Positions 25,515 through 33,147 of a stretch of 35,550 bases of DNA are shown piece by piece. The notes under the pieces were generated by a model. The model saw only the letters and a program-made list of their open reading frames with translations, was not told where the DNA came from and ran no database searches. Position 1 is the stretch's first letter, and the number at the start of each line of letters is the position of its first letter. Source of the DNA: Alphaproteobacteria bacterium (lineage in GTDB: Bacteria > Pseudomonadota > Alphaproteobacteria > Caulobacterales > Parvularculaceae); contig JAUHYK010000044.1 in the NCBI GenBank assembly GCA_030426465.1, positions 1 through 35,550 of the forward strand. The letters are read 5' to 3'. A program made the position numbers and the translations under genes.

Positions 25515-25733
25515 ATGGCCGATAAACCTTCCGACAGCCAGCTCCGGCTCCTCCTCGCGCAATTTCTGTTTGCGCATGATGTGGACATCGAGACGCTATA
25601 CACCGCCCTCGGCGCCGACCTTTCGAGCGCCGATTCCGAGGCCGTCTCACATATGGCCGGCATCATCGACGGCGTGACCCTCGCCACTTCGAAAATCCGC
25701 GCCCATGGCCTCGACAACTGGGCCAAGAGCTAA
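25515..25733 (+). CDS. Small protein of unknown function
   Basis: 72 residues from ATG 25515, with AAGGACG 8 bases upstream; an in-frame TTG at 25494 is less likely. The product is helical and mildly acidic (LRLLLAQFLFAHDVDIETLY, then VSHMAGIIDGVTLATSKI) with no Cys, signal peptide or membrane segment. A good ribosome binding site, GC-rich third codon positions and a hairpin shortly after its stop support a real gene. I do not recognise the family. Confidence 0.65.
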   Translation: MADKPSDSQLRLLLAQFLFAHDVDIETLYTALGADLSSADSEAVSHMAGIIDGVTLATSKIRAHGLDNWAKS

Positions 25734-25766
25734 GCTCAATCGACTTTCTGCTTGCACAGCGCCTGA

Positions 25767-25800
25767 AAACCGGCTTCCTCAAAATAGAGGAAGCCGGTTT
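25767..25800 (+). terminator. Perfect 14-bp hairpin, probable terminator
   Basis: AAACCGGCTTCCTC and GAGGAAGCCGGTTT form a perfect stem with a 6-base loop, 33 bases after the small gene's stop. The stem itself ends in TTT. It also ends only 13 bases before the ATG of the ribbon-helix-helix gene, so it may affect that gene's expression. Confidence 0.75.
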
Positions 25801-25813
25801 ATCCGTTTGAACA

Positions 25814-26029
25814 ATGCGCAAGAGATCCATCACCCTTAAAGGCCACCGCACCAGCATCGCTCTCGAAGCAGAGTTCTGGGACGTGCTTGACGCCATGGCG
25901 TCGGCGGACAAGCGCACCCTGCCCGCGCTGATCGACTCAATTGACAGAAATCGGCTGAAGCAATCCCCGCCGCCGGGACTGGCCTCTGCAATCCGTGTTT
26001 ACATTCTGAAGCGCTTGCAGACTTCCTGA
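25814..26029 (+). CDS. Ribbon-helix-helix domain protein (RHH_4 type)
   Basis: 71 residues. The pattern KRSITLKGHRTSIALEAEFWDVLDAMA, from about residue 3 to 29, then LPALIDSIDRNR and SAIRVYILKRL, matches the RHH_4 group, common in alphaproteobacteria and thought to bind DNA as a dimer through the first strand. Targets are unknown. No Shine-Dalgarno is visible: a 14-bp hairpin ends 13 bases before the ATG, so translation may be leaderless or controlled by that structure. The stop directly abuts the convergent glnE stop. Confidence 0.82.
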   Translation: MRKRSITLKGHRTSIALEAEFWDVLDAMASADKRTLPALIDSIDRNRLKQSPPPGLASAIRVYILKRLQTS

Positions 26030-28849
26030 TCAGCCCGCTGCGTGCGAGGCGATGTTCATGGAAGGCCGGCCAAGCACGATCTGCGCGTAGCTGCGAGTCA
26101 CTTCATCTGCATAGCCGCGCATCATCGGGCGCACCTGTTCGAATTTCTGAACGCCTGCCGCCCGCGCGATGATGCCTCCGAAGCGGCGGCGGACCGGCGA
26201 CTTTAACGGATCGCTCCACCCGCTAAGTGCGCGCACAAGCTGCAGCCGCGCCCAGAACTCGCGCGCTGACGAAAGCGACTGCGCCGACTCTTCCGAAATC
26301 AGACCGGATCGCGCCATCGCGTCCAGCGCTTCCGTCGGGGTCGCGTCCTGAACGAAAGGATGTGCAGACGCATGTTTGTAAATCAGCGTCGATATCACCA
26401 GCTCCACATCGGCGCGGCCGCCTTCGAGGCGATCAATATCCCACTCAGAGGATGCACGCTCCCGACGCATGCGCTGGGCGCGTGCGCGATCAAGGTCACG
26501 GAAAAGGATGTCCGCACGACGCGCGCCAGCGACAACGCTGCGCAAGGCATCACGCGCAGCTTCTCCGATCTTGTCGTCGCCAGCCGCGATGACGCGGCCG
26601 CGCGCCAGCATGATCTGTTCATGCGCAACGGCTTCGGACTGAACATACCCCTTGAACGCTTTGAGATCTGGAACCATGGGCCCCGCCAGACCGCAAGGAC
26701 GGTGCGTTACGTCCGGCGTGATGGCGAAGGCGCCCTCACCTAACTCATTCAGCGCTTGCAAATAGCGCTTGGCGAAAGCCTCGCCATCGTCACCTGCATC
26801 CTCGCGGGCGATAAAGCCCACATGGGTGGCGGCGCCCGGCAAATGCGGTCCGTCAGACTCGAAAACATGAAGCGCGATACCCCCGCCGGCCTTTTTCTCC
26901 GCAGCCGGCGCCGTCTCGCGCGTGATGTCGAATGCATTGGTCAGCGTGTGTATGTGGATCTGTTCAAAAGCCTCCACCGCTGCGTCAAAGCCGGTGGCGC
27001 CTGTCGCAACATTATAGGCGATGCGCGCCATCAGTTCACGCCGCCAGGCCGCAAGATCAGCAAGCGCGGTTTTGCCTTTTGGCGCAGGCGGCGTGAAGCG
27101 GCCCAGCCATTCCTTGCCCGACTGCGGCGTTTCCGCTCCGGTTTGTTCAAAGAAAGTTTCCGCAAGCTCCGGAGACTTCGTCAGCGGCTCTACGACAGCG
27201 CCGAAGGAGCCAAACGCATCCACAAGACCATTTCGCGCCGCTGCGCCGTCACCCACAAGCGCAAAGACGTCGTGCTTCTCACCGGCTGTCTCAAGCAGTT
27301 GATCGAACAGGCTCACCGCGTCATTGGGATGTTGGGTCTCACCAAAATCAGTCAGAAGGCCCGGAGCGTGGGCTGAGAAACGTTTGCCGCCAAGACGGGC
27401 TTCTGCGCGGCGCGCCCAATTGTCCACCGCCTCTGAAAGGCTCTGCCCATTGAGGAAACCGAGGTCTTCGAGCTTGTCGGCGTCGCCTTCCTCTTCGCTC
27501 TCCCCGTTACGATAAAGCGAAATCTCTTGCTGAGGACCAGCCGCAAGGCGGCGCAATGTGTTGGCGGCGTCAATGCGGGCGCCATTCAGCGCAGCTTCAA
27601 GATCCTGATAGTCACAATAGCCGCACAACAACGCGAGAGCGCTCTGTTCATCCTCACGTTCGACGCTGGTGACGGCGGCGCCCTTCATGATCTGAAGGCG
27701 GGAAACAGCGATATGCGCCAGCTCCTCGCCTGCAATGAGACGACGCGCGGCGTCTTTCGACAAGGTGCGCGAGTTCGCCGCCGTGTCGAAAATTTCACGC
27801 GCAGAAGCGGTCCGAAATACCGGGCGCAGACCGCCAATAGCGAGACGGCAGAGACCGGCGACGCGGCGAAACGCACCGCGCGGGTCCGTATCCTTTTGCG
27901 CGACAAAGCTGCGCAGCGCTTCCATGGCGATCGGATTATCTGACCAGACGATCTGCTCCATCTCTTCGAGAAATGCGCCGCCCGCCGTGCGATCGCCCGC
28001 GACAACGCGCGCTGCGCCAAGCCACATCTTCAATGCATCCGCCTGAGGGCCAGAGGCCGTCGCCTTGACCCGCGCAATGCTGTCTGCGTAACCGGCGCCG
28101 CCGACACCCGACCCCAACGGCGTTCTCAATCCATACAGCGGATATTCGCCCGGCTTGCCTTCAAAGGCTTCACGCAACTCAGCGCCGATACGCACAAAAA
28201 TGCGGTCTGCGCCGCGCGCTGTCGGGCCGCCAAACGCCTGCTCATCATAAAGCACGATGATGTCGAGCGGGCCGAAGGGTGACAAATCTTCGTGGGCGAA
28301 GTCGCTACCCGCGACGACGAAAACGCCGCGCAGGAAATTCTCAGGGTCCTCAACGGAGAGTTCGCCCCTTTTCACAGCCGCGCGCACGAGCCAGCGCAGG
28401 CCTGTTTCAACCATGCGTTCGGCGAAATCGACGCGGGCGGCGGTCGCATTGGCGACACTCCACTCGCCGCTCATTTCAGCGATAGCGATGGCGACGTCAA
28501 CGCGGTTTTTGAGCGGCGCCAGCGCCGCATGCAGCGCATCCGGCCCGCCAACACCGCGATCAAGGGCCGTCATGTCGCGAGCCGCTTCGGCCAGCACCGG
28601 CGACGCGCCGTCAATCAGCGCCGTCGCCGCAGCGTCAGGGTGGGTCATGCAGAGCTCGGCGAGACGCCGTGTCGCGCCAAAGACGCGAAGCATTAACAGC
28701 CGACGATCAGGCCGGTCGAGCGGCGCGCCCGGATCGCCGCCCAGGGCGTCCGCAACCGCTCGCCGCCACCGCTCTAGCGCTGCGGGGGCGCGGGCGGGAT
28801 CAATCTTGTCCGCTGCTGTGCGTGCTGCTTGCGTCGTCGGCGCGGCCAT
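26030..28849 (-). CDS. glnE: GlnE homologue (glutamine synthetase adenylyltransferase/adenylyl-removing enzyme), catalytic motifs degenerate
   Basis: 939 residues from ATG 28849 (GGGG 7 bases upstream; ATG 28855 lacks space for a site). Length and layout fit GlnE, which adds and removes AMP on glutamine synthetase: an N-terminal removase domain, a linker helix bundle, and a C-terminal transferase domain. Recognisable parts include the THRPCG...GPMVPDLKAFKGYV segment and RMRRERASSEWDIDRLEGGRADVEL. However, aligned by eye with E. coli GlnE, the metal-binding DxD reads PLD in the N-terminal domain and HVG in the C-terminal one, and KLGGxEL motifs are absent in both. The fold seems kept while catalysis is doubtful. 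It may be a regulatory pseudoenzyme or a lineage-specific divergent GlnE. Confidence 0.82.
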   Translation of the reverse strand: MAAPTTQAARTAADKIDPARAPAALERWRRAVADALGGDPGAPLDRPDRRLLMLRVFGATRRLAELCMTHPDAAATALIDGASPVLAEAARDMTALDRGVGGPDALHAALAPLKNRVDVAIAIAEMSGEWSVANATAARVDFAERMVETGLRWLVRAAVKRGELSVEDPENFLRGVFVVAGSDFAHEDLSPFGPLDIIVLYDEQAFGGPTARGADRIFVRIGAELREAFEGKPGEYPLYGLRTPLGSGVGGAGYADSIARVKATASGPQADALKMWLGAARVVAGDRTAGGAFLEEMEQIVWSDNPIAMEALRSFVAQKDTDPRGAFRRVAGLCRLAIGGLRPVFRTASAREIFDTAANSRTLSKDAARRLIAGEELAHIAVSRLQIMKGAAVTSVEREDEQSALALLCGYCDYQDLEAALNGARIDAANTLRRLAAGPQQEISLYRNGESEEEGDADKLEDLGFLNGQSLSEAVDNWARRAEARLGGKRFSAHAPGLLTDFGETQHPNDAVSLFDQLLETAGEKHDVFALVGDGAAARNGLVDAFGSFGAVVEPLTKSPELAETFFEQTGAETPQSGKEWLGRFTPPAPKGKTALADLAAWRRELMARIAYNVATGATGFDAAVEAFEQIHIHTLTNAFDITRETAPAAEKKAGGGIALHVFESDGPHLPGAATHVGFIAREDAGDDGEAFAKRYLQALNELGEGAFAITPDVTHRPCGLAGPMVPDLKAFKGYVQSEAVAHEQIMLARGRVIAAGDDKIGEAARDALRSVVAGARRADILFRDLDRARAQRMRRERASSEWDIDRLEGGRADVELVISTLIYKHASAHPFVQDATPTEALDAMARSGLISEESAQSLSSAREFWARLQLVRALSGWSDPLKSPVRRRFGGIIARAAGVQKFEQVRPMMRGYADEVTRSYAQIVLGRPSMNIASHAAG

Positions 28850-28988
28850 AATCATCCCCGTGCGTCATAGCTATGGATAGACCGCAATGATTGCAAAGCA
28901 GGGTGAATTCGCCGTTAAACAATTCGTGACATTTAGACTTCGCTCAGAATGCTGATATGAACGAAATTCATTAACTATAACGATTATC

Positions 28989-30626
28989 ATGCCGCGGAAG
29001 ATTGCTCGCATCCTCATCGCCTTGCGCAAACTGCGCCGCCGGCTCCAGCGGGTGGATGTGCTTCGCGTCTGGACACTGGCTGTCGTGATCGGCGCGGCCG
29101 CGGCCTATGGCGTAATCGCGTTCCGTTTCGCTATTGATGCGGTTTCCAGCCTTGCCTTTGGCGAAGACGAAGGCGGCGTCGTCAGCGGCGCGGCATCCCT
29201 CACGACATGGCGCGCCTGGGCTGCGCCGGTGATCGGGGGCTTTGTCGTCTCCGGCCTTCTTTACCTTGCCGACCGCTTCAAATGGTTGACAGGCGGGCGC
29301 GGCCAGGGGGTCGCCGATGTAATTGAGGCGCGGGCGGTGACCGGCGGGCACGTCTCCTTGCGCGCCGGTCTTGCGGCCGCGACTGTCTCCGCAGTCTCCA
29401 TCGGCGCCGGGGGAAGCGCCGGCCGTGAAGGCCCGGCCGTCCATCTTGGCGCGACCATCGCGTCCATACTCAACCGCAAGCTCCGCTTCGCAGCCAAGCA
29501 CCGCCGTGCGCTTCTTGGATGCGGCGCCGCGGCGGCGGTCTCGGCCAGCTTCAACGCGCCTGTCGCAGGAGTCCTCTTCGCGCTTGAAGTCATTCTCGGC
29601 AATTACGCCCTGTCAATGTTCGGCCCAATCGCAGCGGCGAGCGTCGCGGCGGCGATCGTGACGCGCATACATCTCGGCGACTTCCCCGCATTCGCGCCGC
29701 CCAACTATGGGGCGGTCCACAACACGATTGACGTTCCCCTCGCGGCGCTTCTGGGTGTGTTCTGCGGCCTTGTTGCATCCGGGTTTTTACAGGCGGTTGA
29801 AAGAATGACCGTCAGCGTGCGTGAGTTCGCACAGAACCGGAACATCTCCTACTTGCTGCTTCCGCCCATTGGCGGCGTTATTGTCGGCTTTATCGGAGTT
29901 TTTTATCCCGAAGTTTTCGGTGTCGGCTATGAGGCCGTGACCAAGGCGCTCAACGGTGAGTATGCCATCCACCTTCTTCTTATCCTTGTGCTGATGAAAG
30001 CAGCCGCGACCGCAGTCACGCTCTCCTGCCGTTTTGGCGGCGGCGTCTTTTCTCCTGGTCTCGTTATCGGCGCATTCATGGGCGCCGCCTTCGGCGCTGG
30101 TCTCAGTCAGATTTTTCCGGGCGCCACGGCGAGCCCCGTTTATTACGCCATGATCGGTATGGGCGCGGTCAGCGGCGCCATTCTTGGCGCGCCCATTTCA
30201 ACAACGCTGATTGTATTCGAGCTTACTGGCGAATACGGCATCACCGTATCGCTCATGGTTGCTGTCGCCATTGCAACACTCATAACCCAATGGACCTGTG
30301 GCCGGTCTTTCTTCCACTGGCAGTTATCACGAAGAGGCTATGACCTTTCCGAAGGCCCACAAGGCATCATCCTAAAAACTATGCGTGTGCGCGAGGTCAT
30401 GGAGAAAATGCCGCCGGGATCGCCCTTGCCGGCGGACGCCGATCGCCTTGAAACCGGGCAGTCGCTGGGCGCCGCGCTCGCAAAACTGAATGAGGCGGAA
30501 GAGCACGGCCTTCCCGTCGTGGACACCGCGGAAAAAGATCAGATCGTCGGTTATCTCTCACGGGTGAAGGCGCTCGCCGCCTATAATAAAGCCCTGATCG
30601 ACGAACATATTGAGCATCACACCTGA
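28989..30626 (+). CDS. ClC-family chloride channel/antiporter
   Basis: 545 residues with about sixteen helical membrane segments and a C-terminal cytoplasmic extension (about 465-530) that resembles a CBS domain (HGLPVVDTAEKDQIVGYLSR). Family motifs: GQGVADVIEA in the GSGIP position, GSAGREGP with the gating Glu at 147, FNAPVAGVLFALEVIL, and GGGVFSPGLVIGAFMG. The external gating Glu is kept; the residue matching the internal proton-transfer Glu203 of CLC-ec1 is Val, and the selectivity Ser107 position reads Gln. Transport mode (channel or exchanger) and the preferred anion are therefore open. No convincing Shine-Dalgarno is visible before ATG 28989. Confidence 0.92.
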   Translation: MPRKIARILIALRKLRRRLQRVDVLRVWTLAVVIGAAAAYGVIAFRFAIDAVSSLAFGEDEGGVVSGAASLTTWRAWAAPVIGGFVVSGLLYLADRFKWLTGGRGQGVADVIEARAVTGGHVSLRAGLAAATVSAVSIGAGGSAGREGPAVHLGATIASILNRKLRFAAKHRRALLGCGAAAAVSASFNAPVAGVLFALEVILGNYALSMFGPIAAASVAAAIVTRIHLGDFPAFAPPNYGAVHNTIDVPLAALLGVFCGLVASGFLQAVERMTVSVREFAQNRNISYLLLPPIGGVIVGFIGVFYPEVFGVGYEAVTKALNGEYAIHLLLILVLMKAAATAVTLSCRFGGGVFSPGLVIGAFMGAAFGAGLSQIFPGATASPVYYAMIGMGAVSGAILGAPISTTLIVFELTGEYGITVSLMVAVAIATLITQWTCGRSFFHWQLSRRGYDLSEGPQGIILKTMRVREVMEKMPPGSPLPADADRLETGQSLGAALAKLNEAEEHGLPVVDTAEKDQIVGYLSRVKALAAYNKALIDEHIEHHT

Positions 30627-30630
30627 TACT

Positions 30631-31356
30631 TCAAAAACGTCCGAAAGCCATCGCTGCAAAAAGCCTTGCGCGCTTACGCAACGGCGCGCGCGCCAACCCA
30701 TTGCGCAGATAGATCGGCGTCAACGATAGATGAAGAAGCGCCGGCGAGACTTCCGGGGCCGCTTTCGAAAGAGTGACCGCAGCCGCTTTGTATAACGCCG
30801 TGGCATGCGCGCCGATCTCATCAGCAAGCCTTGGCGCGAGGATCGCGCCCTCCCGCGCCATAGCGAAAGCGACGCCCGCGCTTGCGGCGGCTTCGGCAAT
30901 CGCTTCATCGCCGCCAGCGATCTCCACCGCCATCGCATCAAGCGCGCCTTCGCTCTCTCTCAACCAGTCGCCAAGATCTTCGACAGAGGCAAAGCCCTCG
31001 CCATATAGGGGCCGCGCCGAAGCATCGATGACTTCGTCCAGCCGCCCGGCCCAACGCGGGTCAGCAAGCGGCGTCGCCGCCGCAGCCTCCAGCACCGGGT
31101 GAGCCTGTGGGGCGCCGCCCTCGCGGATCGCTTCCAGCCCTTCGCGCCACCATTGCAGACGGATTTCGCCGAGCGGCGGCTCACTCACTTGCGACGGAAT
31201 GCGCCGTAGCTCGATACGGATCGCAGCCAACGCTAACAAAGCATTTTGCAGCGGCTTTTTCGCATATTGTGCGGCCAGCCAGCGATCTTCGTCCTGCCCG
31301 CGGACGAGGCTGGAACAATGATCTCGGCTCAGTGTTTGCGATTCAGGCATTCGCAT
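30631..31356 (-). CDS. Squalene/phytoene synthase family protein, NDUFAF6-like
   Basis: 241 or so residues from ATG 31356; a second ATG two codons on is possible. The all-helical isoprenoid synthase fold is suggested by AAQYAKKPLQNALLALAAIR, GEIRLQWWREGLEAI (the LQWWR box typical of the family) and an Ala-rich second half. The two Asp-rich motifs that bind Mg-diphosphate in true synthases are absent: the first reads IRIELRRI and the second has no Asp. This matches the group that includes mitochondrial complex I assembly factor NDUFAF6, so a non-catalytic role is more likely. The stop lies 4 bases from the convergent ClC gene. Confidence 0.8.
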   Translation of the reverse strand: MRMPESQTLSRDHCSSLVRGQDEDRWLAAQYAKKPLQNALLALAAIRIELRRIPSQVSEPPLGEIRLQWWREGLEAIREGGAPQAHPVLEAAAATPLADPRWAGRLDEVIDASARPLYGEGFASVEDLGDWLRESEGALDAMAVEIAGGDEAIAEAAASAGVAFAMAREGAILAPRLADEIGAHATALYKAAAVTLSKAAPEVSPALLHLSLTPIYLRNGLARAPLRKRARLFAAMAFGRF

Positions 31357-31528
31357 CAATCAATGACAGGTTGGCGGCGCTGTAAAGAGAACCGATTTTT
31401 ATGAACATGCCGCGTGGCTTAGTTTTTCTATCGACAGCGCTGAAATGACCAAACGGAATTCTAAAAAGCGCGGTTGCACTGCAGCGATGGCTTGCATAGA
31501 TAGCGCGCATAGCAAATGAGAGGCGAAA

Positions 31529-32128
31529 ATGGCGATCAACTTACCTGATCTTCCCTATGACAAGAGCGCGCTCGCGCCGCATATTTCGAAGGAAACGCTC
31601 GAATTTCACCACGATAAACACCACGCCGCCTATGTGGACAAAACCAACGCCGCGATCAAAGGAACCGACCTTGATAAGGCGTCGATCGAAGAGATTGTTA
31701 AAGCTGCCGCGGAAAAAGGCGACCAGGGCCTTTTCAATAATGCAGCCCAGACCTGGAACCACACCTTTTACTGGAATTCCATGAGCCCGAAAGGCGGCGG
31801 CGCACCCTCAGGCCAGCTTGCCGAACTGATCAACGCGGCTTTTGGCGATTACGAAGGCTTCAAAAAGGCTTTCGCTGACGCCGGCGCCACGCAATTCGGA
31901 TCAGGCTGGGCATGGCTCGTCGCCAAAGACGGCAAGCTCGAAGTGCGCAAGACGCTCAATGCTGAAACGCCGCTGACCGAAGCTGGCGTCACCCCGCTCC
32001 TCACCATGGATGTGTGGGAACACGCCTATTATCTCGATTACCAGAACAAGCGGCCGGATTATATTTCGACCTTCCTCGACAAACTTGTGAACTGGGATTT
32101 CGCCAGCGACAATCTGCGGAACGCCTAG
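31529..32128 (+). CDS. sodB: Superoxide dismutase, Fe type
   Basis: 199 residues. It converts superoxide to hydrogen peroxide and oxygen in the cytoplasm. All four metal ligands are present: His27, His78, Asp161 and His165 (DVWEHAYYLDY). The iron-type signature FNNAAQTWNHTFYW is at 69-82, with Gln74 in the position characteristic of Fe-SOD, and TQFGSGWAWLV follows at 121-131. Shine-Dalgarno GAGAGGCG lies just before the ATG. A single gene between two minus-strand units. Metal choice is inferred from sequence only. Confidence 0.96.
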   Translation: MAINLPDLPYDKSALAPHISKETLEFHHDKHHAAYVDKTNAAIKGTDLDKASIEEIVKAAAEKGDQGLFNNAAQTWNHTFYWNSMSPKGGGAPSGQLAELINAAFGDYEGFKKAFADAGATQFGSGWAWLVAKDGKLEVRKTLNAETPLTEAGVTPLLTMDVWEHAYYLDYQNKRPDYISTFLDKLVNWDFASDNLRNA

Positions 32129-32151
32129 ACTTTCCGTATTAGCCAATTGTT

Positions 32152-32197
32152 GAAAGCCGTTTTGGGATGGGCTTAAGCTCCAACCGGAACGGCTTTC
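32152..32197. terminator. Inverted repeat shared by the sodB and secF 3' ends
   Basis: GAAAGCCGTT (32152-32161) pairs perfectly with AACGGCTTTC (32188-32197), with inner TTGG/CCAA pairing possible. The right arm lies in the last codons of secF, so one structure may stop transcription from both sides. No U-tract follows on either strand. Confidence 0.4.
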
Positions 32198-33138
32198 GAC
32201 CAGTCGCGCTTGACGCCTGTTGCAAGCAGGAAGGGCGACGCGACAAAGATCGACGAATACGTCCCGATCACAATCCCCCAGATCATCGCCAGCGTGAAAC
32301 CACGCAAGACCTCTCCGCCGAAAATCACCAGCGCCATCAACGCCAGCATCGTCGTGCCGGACGTCATGATGGTGCGTGTCAGTGTGTCATTGATGGAGAT
32401 GTCGAGAAGCTCCGCCAGAGGCTTCTGCTTGAATTTGCGCAAATTCTCCCGCACGCGGTCATAAACGACCACGGTGTCGTTCATGGAATACCCTACAATC
32501 GTCAGGATCGCGGCGATAATCGCCAGATTGAACTCCAGCCGCGTGACCGCGAACATACCGAGGGTGATGATAACATCGTGAACAAGCGCGATGATGGCGC
32601 CGAGCGAAAACTGCCATTCGAAACGCAGCCAGATGTAGATCAGCATCATGCCAATGGCGAGAGCGACGGCGAGCGCGCCTTTCTGAACAAGCTCACCGGA
32701 AACAGTCGGGCCAACAACTTCCACCTTGCGGAAATTGACGCCGTCTCCCAGCAGGGTGCGCATTGCATCCTGCACCGCGATTGACGCCGCCTGCTGCGCG
32801 GTCTCCCCTGCGGTTTCGTCACTGTCATCATCGGCTTCCTGTTGCGAAATGCGGATCAGCACCGCCTCATCCGCGTCGGCAAAGTCCCTGATTGTCTGAA
32901 CATCGACACTGCCAAGACCGAGATCGGAAACCGCGGCCCGCACCGCCGCAACATCAATCGGCTCGTCATCGGCGACTTCAATCGTCACGCCGCCCTTGAA
33001 GTCTACGCCAAAATTAAGGCCCATAGTGAACAGCGCGCCAAGCGACGCAACCACCAGAATCGCCGAAAAAACGAGCGCAACAAAGCGCATCCGAGTAAAA
33101 CCGATGGACGTGTTGTCCGGGATCAGCTTGAGCAACAT
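32173..33138 (-). CDS. secF: Protein translocase subunit SecF
   Basis: 321 residues with six membrane segments: one near the N-terminus, a periplasmic domain (about 40-145), then five. SecF and SecD use the proton gradient to help pull proteins out of the SecYEG channel. Marker sequences: TMGLNFGVDFKGGVTIEV after the first helix, and the C-terminal NDTVVVYDRVREN and TSGTTMLALMALVIFGGEVLRGF. The periplasmic part contains an acidic insertion (EADDDSDETAGET). ATG with AGGGGCGG, 9 bases after the secD stop. Confidence 0.96.
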   Translation of the reverse strand: MLLKLIPDNTSIGFTRMRFVALVFSAILVVASLGALFTMGLNFGVDFKGGVTIEVADDEPIDVAAVRAAVSDLGLGSVDVQTIRDFADADEAVLIRISQQEADDDSDETAGETAQQAASIAVQDAMRTLLGDGVNFRKVEVVGPTVSGELVQKGALAVALAIGMMLIYIWLRFEWQFSLGAIIALVHDVIITLGMFAVTRLEFNLAIIAAILTIVGYSMNDTVVVYDRVRENLRKFKQKPLAELLDISINDTLTRTIMTSGTTMLALMALVIFGGEVLRGFTLAMIWGIVIGTYSSIFVASPFLLATGVKRDWSKAVPVGA

Positions 33139-33147
33139 CGACCGCCC

